From: Thamnaconus septentrionalis
Taxonomy: Eukaryota; Chordata; Actinopteri; Tetraodontiformes; Monacanthidae
NCBI GenBank assembly: GCA_009823395.1
Contig: CM020508.1
Location: 2,299,015-2,363,014, forward strand
Length of the DNA stretch: 64,000 nucleotides
Direction: 5' to 3'
Shown: positions 58,741-64,000 of the stretch, one piece after another
How the letters are laid out: every line of letters starts with the position of its first letter
How positions within the stretch are numbered: the first letter of the stretch is position 1
Notes under the pieces: generated by a model
What the model was told of the DNA's origin: nothing
The model's database searches: none
The model's input: only the letters and a program-made list of their open reading frames with translations
Made by a program: the position numbers and the translations under genes

Positions 58741-59760
58741 CATGTTATGGATGTACACAAAAAAACAATGTATGTATTATGAACCTGCACCTTTTTTCCC
58801 TTCTTTTTGATCCTTTTATTTTCTGTGTTCCTTGAAAATCAATAAAATTTAAATAATAAAAAGAAAATAAAACAAACAAAAAAAGGGGAACATTTTTTAA
58901 GCTGAGGGGCCAAGAAGTGCAAGGGTGGAAGCACACAGGGTGGAGTCAGAGGAAATAGAAGAAGGAGAAGGAGACGACAACGAAGAAGAAGAAATACGAC
59001 CGTCCTCCTGAACTCTGCACTTCCTGTTTTTTTCTTTTAGAAAAAAACAAAAGAACAACGAACTTGCAACCAGCGACATGTGATGGAAGAAACTTCCGGG
59101 AGATAAATGGCGACACGGCTGCTGATGAAAAGGCGTTTTTCTTTCGTCCTGCTGTGTTCTTCTGGAGGCCACGCCCCCATCCCACCACCGCTGCTGCCAT
59201 CGAGACGTGGATGGATTGGAGCGACGACGGCGAGATAAATACGAGGCCTGGCTCCGCCCCCCCCCCACCCCCCCGAACTCCGCTCATGTCGGTTCCTGGA
59301 GAAGCGATTGTTTCACTCGGCCGTCCAGGCTGTGAGACACGACGTGCAGGTTTCATATTAAACCTTCAAGGTCCCCAAAGTCATTCGTTCCCGTCAAAAT
59401 GAGAAAAAAAAAAAAAAAAAACCCATCGGAGGCAGTCCGGAAATTCTGAGAGACAACGATAAATTCAACGGTGGATGTGAAGAGTCGCAATAAATTCTCA
59501 GAGCGGCTCGTTTGTTCGCTGGTGGAACCCAATAATATCCAGGATGCCGTTCGTCATTCAAGGCCCCCAAATTGTGGAACTAATCCGGGAAAAAAGGCGA
59601 CTGTTGTTGGGCGACATTGTTTTTTTTTTTGTTTGTTTCTTTTCATCCCCCCTGAGTGTTGGATTCACAGAGGAAAAAAAAGAAAAGAAAAGAAAAAAGT
59701 GCGAACGTCGGCGCGTGGAAAAGTCAGCAGGTTGGAAATGACGGACTGCCAAAGCGTCCT

Positions 59761-59803
59761 GATGATGATGATGGTGATGATGGTGATGATGATGATGATG
59801 ATG
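59761..59803 (+). repeat. (GAT)n repeat
   Basis: About 14 units with GGT interruptions. Confidence 0.92.
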
Positions 59804-59924
59804 ACCTCCCCTCCTGAAAAAACCTGAACAAATAAACGAGTGAATAAATAAATAACTAGCCTACGCGGCCCCTGAGACCTGCGGCCGCGGCGCTCAGTCC
59901 AAACAAAGATGTGCTAAGCTAGCT

Positions 59925-59992
59925 TAGCTATTATCGCGCCGCTGCACTACATCTCCCTTGACGCTGCATTCAAATGGCTCGCTATTTATTGC

Positions 59993-60030
<38 letters not shown>

Positions 60031-60245
60031 CTCCCTCTTTGCTTTTACAATTTAGGGGAGAAAAAAAAATTAAAAGGATTATTTGTGGGATAACTAAAAT
60101 AATTAGCAACGCCTGTGCCGCTTTCACGCAGCCAAAATAGAGGGAAAAAAAGGAGGGGAATGAAAGAGGGGGAAAATGCGGCCGTGTTAGAATCAACGCT
60201 TTGGGGAAATTTCACGGAATGTTGTCAGGGTTCATCTGAATCATC
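59925..60245. other. Candidate conserved non-coding element
   Basis: Contains CGCTATTTATTGCAGC, then after a CT repeat AACTAAAATAATTAGC and TTAGAATCAACGC, up to the ATCC microsatellite. Confidence 0.38.
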
Positions 60246-60248
60246 GGC

Positions 60249-60286
60249 TCCCATCCGTCCATCCATCCATCCATCCATCCATCCAT

Positions 60287-60354
<68 letters not shown>

Positions 60355-60385
60355 CCATCCATCCGTCCATCCATCCACCCGTCCG
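60249..60385 (+). repeat. (ATCC)n tetranucleotide repeat
   Basis: About 34 units, interrupted at intervals by GTCC variants. The long low-complexity frame (SIHPSIHP repeats) is a by-product. Confidence 0.95.
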
Positions 60386-60954
60386 CGTGTCGGCGGCGGC
60401 CTTGAGATTGGAGAACCAAGCTCGTGATCGGAAGGTTGAAACTGGATGCTAGATTGCTCTGAAACACGTGACCAGGTTAGGGTGAAGGGGGGCGGGGCTT
60501 AACACCCCGGGAAGTTTATCATTGGCCCACAGAGAGCACAAACAAAACAAACAGGAACCATCCAGACTCAGCCAGTTCAAGTTCAGAGTTGCTAGTTCGT
60601 TCCAATGACATGAAGTCAGTGGACAAGAGAGAGAAGATTCTAGATGAGTCACTGTGGCGCCCCCTGCTGGGAACTGGAAGTAACAGAGTTGGAAGGATCT
60701 GAAGAATCAGCCTCGCCTTCAGGTTGTGGGCGGAGCCAGAGAAGCTGGAGAGAGTCCACGGGGGTGAACCTGCAAAACAAAACAAACAACAAAATGCCTG
60801 AACCAGTAAAAACACTTCTGCGAAAAAGATGACGGAGATGACGCTGAACTTTCTTTACAGCAACAAAAAGTTGCTAACAGTGAAGTGAAGCTGAAAGATT
60901 GTAAACGTTCACGCCGATGTCATGATAGCCCGCCTCCCTTTTCAAGACTTTTCA

Positions 60955-61345
60955 ACCTAATTTAATTGACATCAAGAAACGCAGCTCCGTTTGGATTTTT
61001 CTCCATTTTTCATTTTAAAAGTAGCGGTGCCGCATTTGCGCGTTTGTTTTTTAAAAAAAAAAAACGTTTCAATGGTTGGAGACGAAGCCGTGAATTCCGC
61101 CGTTATCCCGAACAAAGAGCGGCCGCCCGCTATCAGCCGCCTCCTTCACGTCGCCTCAGTGCCTGAAAGACAAAGTGGGTAGCACAACAAATTCCTTCGG
61201 AGCGGCGCTAAAACATGATCGGCATCTGTAAAAGGCGTGAGGTCTTTTTCTTTGGCAAGATTAATTAGATTCATTACGCGCCGCGCTGCATGCAAATGAC
61301 TCTGTCGCCTCCTCAACACGCTGAGGCCACTTGGCATCACCAGTG
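60955..61345. other. Strong candidate conserved non-coding block with POU octamer
   Basis: Contains CCTAATTTAATTGACATC, AAGATTAATTAGATTCATTA (about 61,256-61,275) and a perfect ATGCAAAT octamer at 61,290-61,297, in about 390 bp broken only by a short A-run near 61,055. Confidence 0.47.
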
Positions 61346-61596
61346 CGTGAGGGGAGGAACTAGCGCTGACCGCGACCCCGCCATCCCCGGGAACTCCTCG
61401 GGATTTTTTTCTTCTTCTGAGCTTCACGTAAAGATCTGTTTGAATGCGACGGGACCTCGTCTGTGTTGTCAAAGATTTGAAACACAGATGTTTAAAGTTC
61501 AGAAACCTTCTGACAAGATGTGGTGGATGTTTATTAAGCTCGGCCTTTTTCAGTCGTCAGTTTCAAAGACTTACTGTTTCGGTCTTTTCGTGTCAC

Positions 61597-61700
61597 CCTG
61601 CCTTCACCCTGTGACAGCTGCGATGGGCTCCATCAGACCCCAGTGACCCTGAGCTCAGGAATGAGCCGGTATTGAAAATGGATGGAAGGATGGATGTTTA
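61597..61700 (+). mobile_element. L2/Rex-like LINE 3' tail
   Basis: The segment reads ccttcaccctgtgacagctg, then cgatgggctccatcagacc, and ends tattgaaaatggatggaagg followed by atggatg. It matches the copy at 34,905 through most of its length, which supports a shared family. Confidence 0.62.
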
Positions 61701-62224
61701 TATTTGTATTATACTGTGGAGGACAACGTCACACTTGATGCTAGCTTGTAGCTAGCCGCTACAGCCTGTTAACAAAAGCTCAAATTGCGACATGTCTCTA
61801 TATATTCTATATTTAGGTTTGTGTGACTTCATTATATGCAACACTCTTGATGCTAGCATGTGGCTAACCTGATTATATTTGTCACTTCAACATTTGGCTG
61901 ATTCCCCCGCCCCCATTGGCCCGTGTCTTTTGTCATTGTCGGCTTTGAGCACGTTGATGTTTTGCACATGTTTAGAACAGAAGCTGTGCTATCTTGTCGC
62001 TGGATGCTACGGTCGACCAGGAAGCCCCGAGCTCAACCACTTCCCCCCGGCACCGCCTTCAGCATCTCGGGCGTCCGCGAAAAATAAAAGACAACAAAAC
62101 CAAACCTCGCAGAGGCCCAACAGGCTCCGCCCCCTGAGGACTGATCCGGCCTCGGCTCTCCACACTGGAGAGGGAAGGGAGGGGTAGGGGGGGTGAGGGG
62201 GGCAGGGAAAGGAAAAAAAAAAAA

Positions 62225-62520
62225 AATCAAAGAGGGTATTAGGCAGCGGGGTTATTCCCGACACTTTGCTGCAGGCTGCCGCTAATCTGTGCGTTTTGGA
62301 GAAACGAGGTTAGTTAAGCATTTTAATGGGCCGAGCCCTGTGATAATTAGGCCTGCCCTGGAGGGGGCTCCACTTGAGCCACTCGGGCCTTGAAATGGAG
62401 CCGGGGAGCCGAGCAAAGCCCCGCAACGCACACAATGATCCACAACTAATTCCCTCAGTAAATATTTTCCTGCCTCGCGCTCGCCAGCCGCTTTCTCCTC
62501 AAAGTTGTAAAAGGCCTGTT
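62225..62520. other. Strong candidate conserved non-coding element
   Basis: Contains GGTTAGTTAAGCATTTTAA, TGTGATAATTAGGCC, CAACTAATTCCC and CAGTAAATATTTTCC, bounded by A-rich and C/T-rich low-complexity sequence. Confidence 0.45.
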
Positions 62521-62964
62521 TGCTCTTTTTTCTCCCACTGTTCCCTCTTTTCCCCTCCTCCTGCCCCTCACTCCCTCCCTCTCCTCCCCCCTCCCCCCTC
62601 CGCCCTCCACAGATATTTTTAGAAGAAGTCACTCGGAGCACTTTTACACAGAAGTCTTCTTTTCTTCTCTTTTCTTCTTCTTTTCTTCTCTTTTCTTTTT
62701 TCCGGCGTTGCGTCCTGTTAGCTAATGCGGCGCTGCCGTTGTGTCTCGCCTTGACTGGCGTGGCCCCCCCGACCCCCTCCTGGGGGCCCCGCCGACGCTC
62801 CCTCCGACAAGCCGGCTGCCTTCCTCCAACGACGACGTCGTTCCGTCCCTCTCTCGCTCGCTCGCTCGTGCGTCCCAGGACGCCGAGGTTCCCCCCTGCC
62901 GCCAGCGGCGGCGGCGGCGGCTTTTGTCTCCCGCCACAAAAGGCGACGTGGCATCAGAAAGTGG

Positions 62965-63110
62965 TGGTCGTCCGGATACTCCCGTCAGTCTTTGTCGGCG
63001 GGAGAATCAAAGGGATCGCCGATGACAATCGGGCGAAGACAATGGAAATCTTCTCTGCCGCCACAGATGGCCGCTAATGGGCCCATTGAGCGGGAATCAA
63101 TGCACAATCA
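62965..63110. other. Candidate conserved non-coding element
   Basis: Contains GAGAATCAAAGGGATC (TCF/LEF-like), CCGCTAATGGGCCCATTGAG and GGGAATCAATGCACAATC before a T-run. Confidence 0.4.
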
Positions 63111-63515
63111 AGTTTTTTTTTTTTTGTTGGTGGTTTGTTTGTTTGTTTTTGTGACAGCTGAAGAAGAAGGAATGAGGTATACCCCCCCTTCCCCGCAGCA
63201 CTTCCTGCCATTAAGTTGTCAATCTACAAGTTTGTGTGTGTCTGGCTGATAAAGTTGGCCGTCCGTCCGTCCGAACGGCCGAGTGCTTGTTTGGAGGATG
63301 TTTTGAGTGACACGCCCCCCCCCGCCCCCTCTGCGACCCTCCAGGGGGCGCCGCCGGAGACTCTGAGCAGGTTTTTTTTTTTTTTTCCCTTTCCCAGGGA
63401 CTCGACTCGTTTTGGCTCCGGGAGCCTTTGTGAGAAGTATCTTCATCTCGGCCCCTTTCTGCAGGGCCACAGTGTCAGTGCCATCATTTATCTCTGACAG
63501 TGGAGCTGTCTGGAG

Positions 63516-63560
63516 CGCGCGCGCGCGCGTGTGTGTGTGTGTTTGTGTGTTTGTGTGTGT
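63516..63560 (+). repeat. (GC)n-(TG)n alternating purine-pyrimidine tract
   Basis: GCGCGCGCGCGCGCG joined to TG units, a composition prone to left-handed DNA. A similar gtgcgcgtgcgcgtgtg tract is at about 44,362-44,400. Confidence 0.9.
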
Positions 63561-63824
63561 CTGCCCCTGTGTGTCACCTGGGTGTCCCAAGGACAATCCT
63601 CGCAGCGCGGTGACGGAGGGATGAGCCCAGAAGATGAATGTTTTTCTCTCTCTGAAGTCGTCACGGCGACCGGCCGCTGCTCGCTGATTGATTGGCCAAA
63701 TCACAGCGGCGGGATGTTAAACACAAAACCAGCAGCCAGCGGCTCCCATTTGAATACGTTGCTTATCGACTCGCCGCAGTCCATCAAAAAAAAGAAAAAA
63801 AATCGGCTGGAAGTCTTCAGTTGA

Positions 63825-63960
63825 ACGACCAGCGCGTCATTTTTCATTAAAGGCTAATTAGCCGACGCTAATTACAAAACATTGGTTAACTTTGGGCCGA
63901 CGCGCTGACTGATGGAGCCTGCACGCGGCGCTGCAGTGGAGCTCTCTGATTGGCTCGGAC
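63825..63960. other. Candidate conserved non-coding element at the window edge
   Basis: GGCTAATTAGCC (perfect palindrome, about 63,852-63,863) and GCTAATTACAAAAC sit close together, then a CTGATTGGCTC CCAAT word. The element may continue past the window. Confidence 0.38.
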
Positions 63961-64000
63961 TGGGAAAAGTTGTCAGTTTGGTTCTTATTTGCACGTGCAG

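Noticed and set aside
60115..60405. Frame with Ser-Ile-His-Pro repeats
   Set aside because: Translation of the ATCC tetranucleotide repeat.

Overview
The window reads as a gene-poor stretch of a vertebrate nuclear genome, most likely a teleost fish. The evidence is very dense di-, tri- and tetranucleotide microsatellites, fish-type interspersed repeats (an R2-superclade LINE, hAT-type and TTAA-flanked MITEs, L2-like LINE tails ending in GGATGG), and the absence of any long open frame outside one decayed retroelement. Nothing suggests a bacterium, plasmid or virus. I found no host protein-coding exon I can support. The many short open frames are low-complexity translations of microsatellites or chance frames in unique DNA.

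Layout. 1-4,000: unique DNA with several candidate conserved non-coding elements (CNEs) and an old interspersed repeat at 1,318. 4,000-9,190: AT-rich unique DNA, microsatellites and a 13-bp minisatellite. 9,197-9,521: a complete TTAA-flanked MITE. 10,797-11,236: first copy of a duplicated ~450-bp block. 11,466-14,280: a 5'-truncated, broken non-LTR retrotransposon with a reverse transcriptase, a CCHC finger and a restriction-like endonuclease. 15,744-17,089: three tandem CCAAT/GC-box units, a 39-bp perfect palindrome, then the second copy of the duplicated block. 23,400-24,600: a cluster of eleven CCAAT pentamers. 24,001-26,600: DNA-transposon remnants. 27,781-28,613: a hAT element with perfect 12-bp inverted ends, a perfect 8-bp target duplication and a buried BED-finger fragment. 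29,600-31,200 and 35,900-64,000: many complex, homeodomain- and POU-motif-bearing segments resembling developmental CNEs, separated by microsatellites. Within this part lie L2-like tails (34,905 and 61,597), a nested repeat cluster (42,815-43,331), a ~400-bp polypurine tract (57,090-57,485) and a perfect 20-bp hairpin (58,241-58,290).

Interpretation. The combination of no exons, many CNE-like islands and young repeats fits an intergenic desert or a very large intron beside a developmental regulator. I cannot name the target gene from the sequence. CNE calls rest on sequence texture and motifs only, since no alignment could be run; the transposon calls rest on explicit motifs, inverted ends or target duplications.
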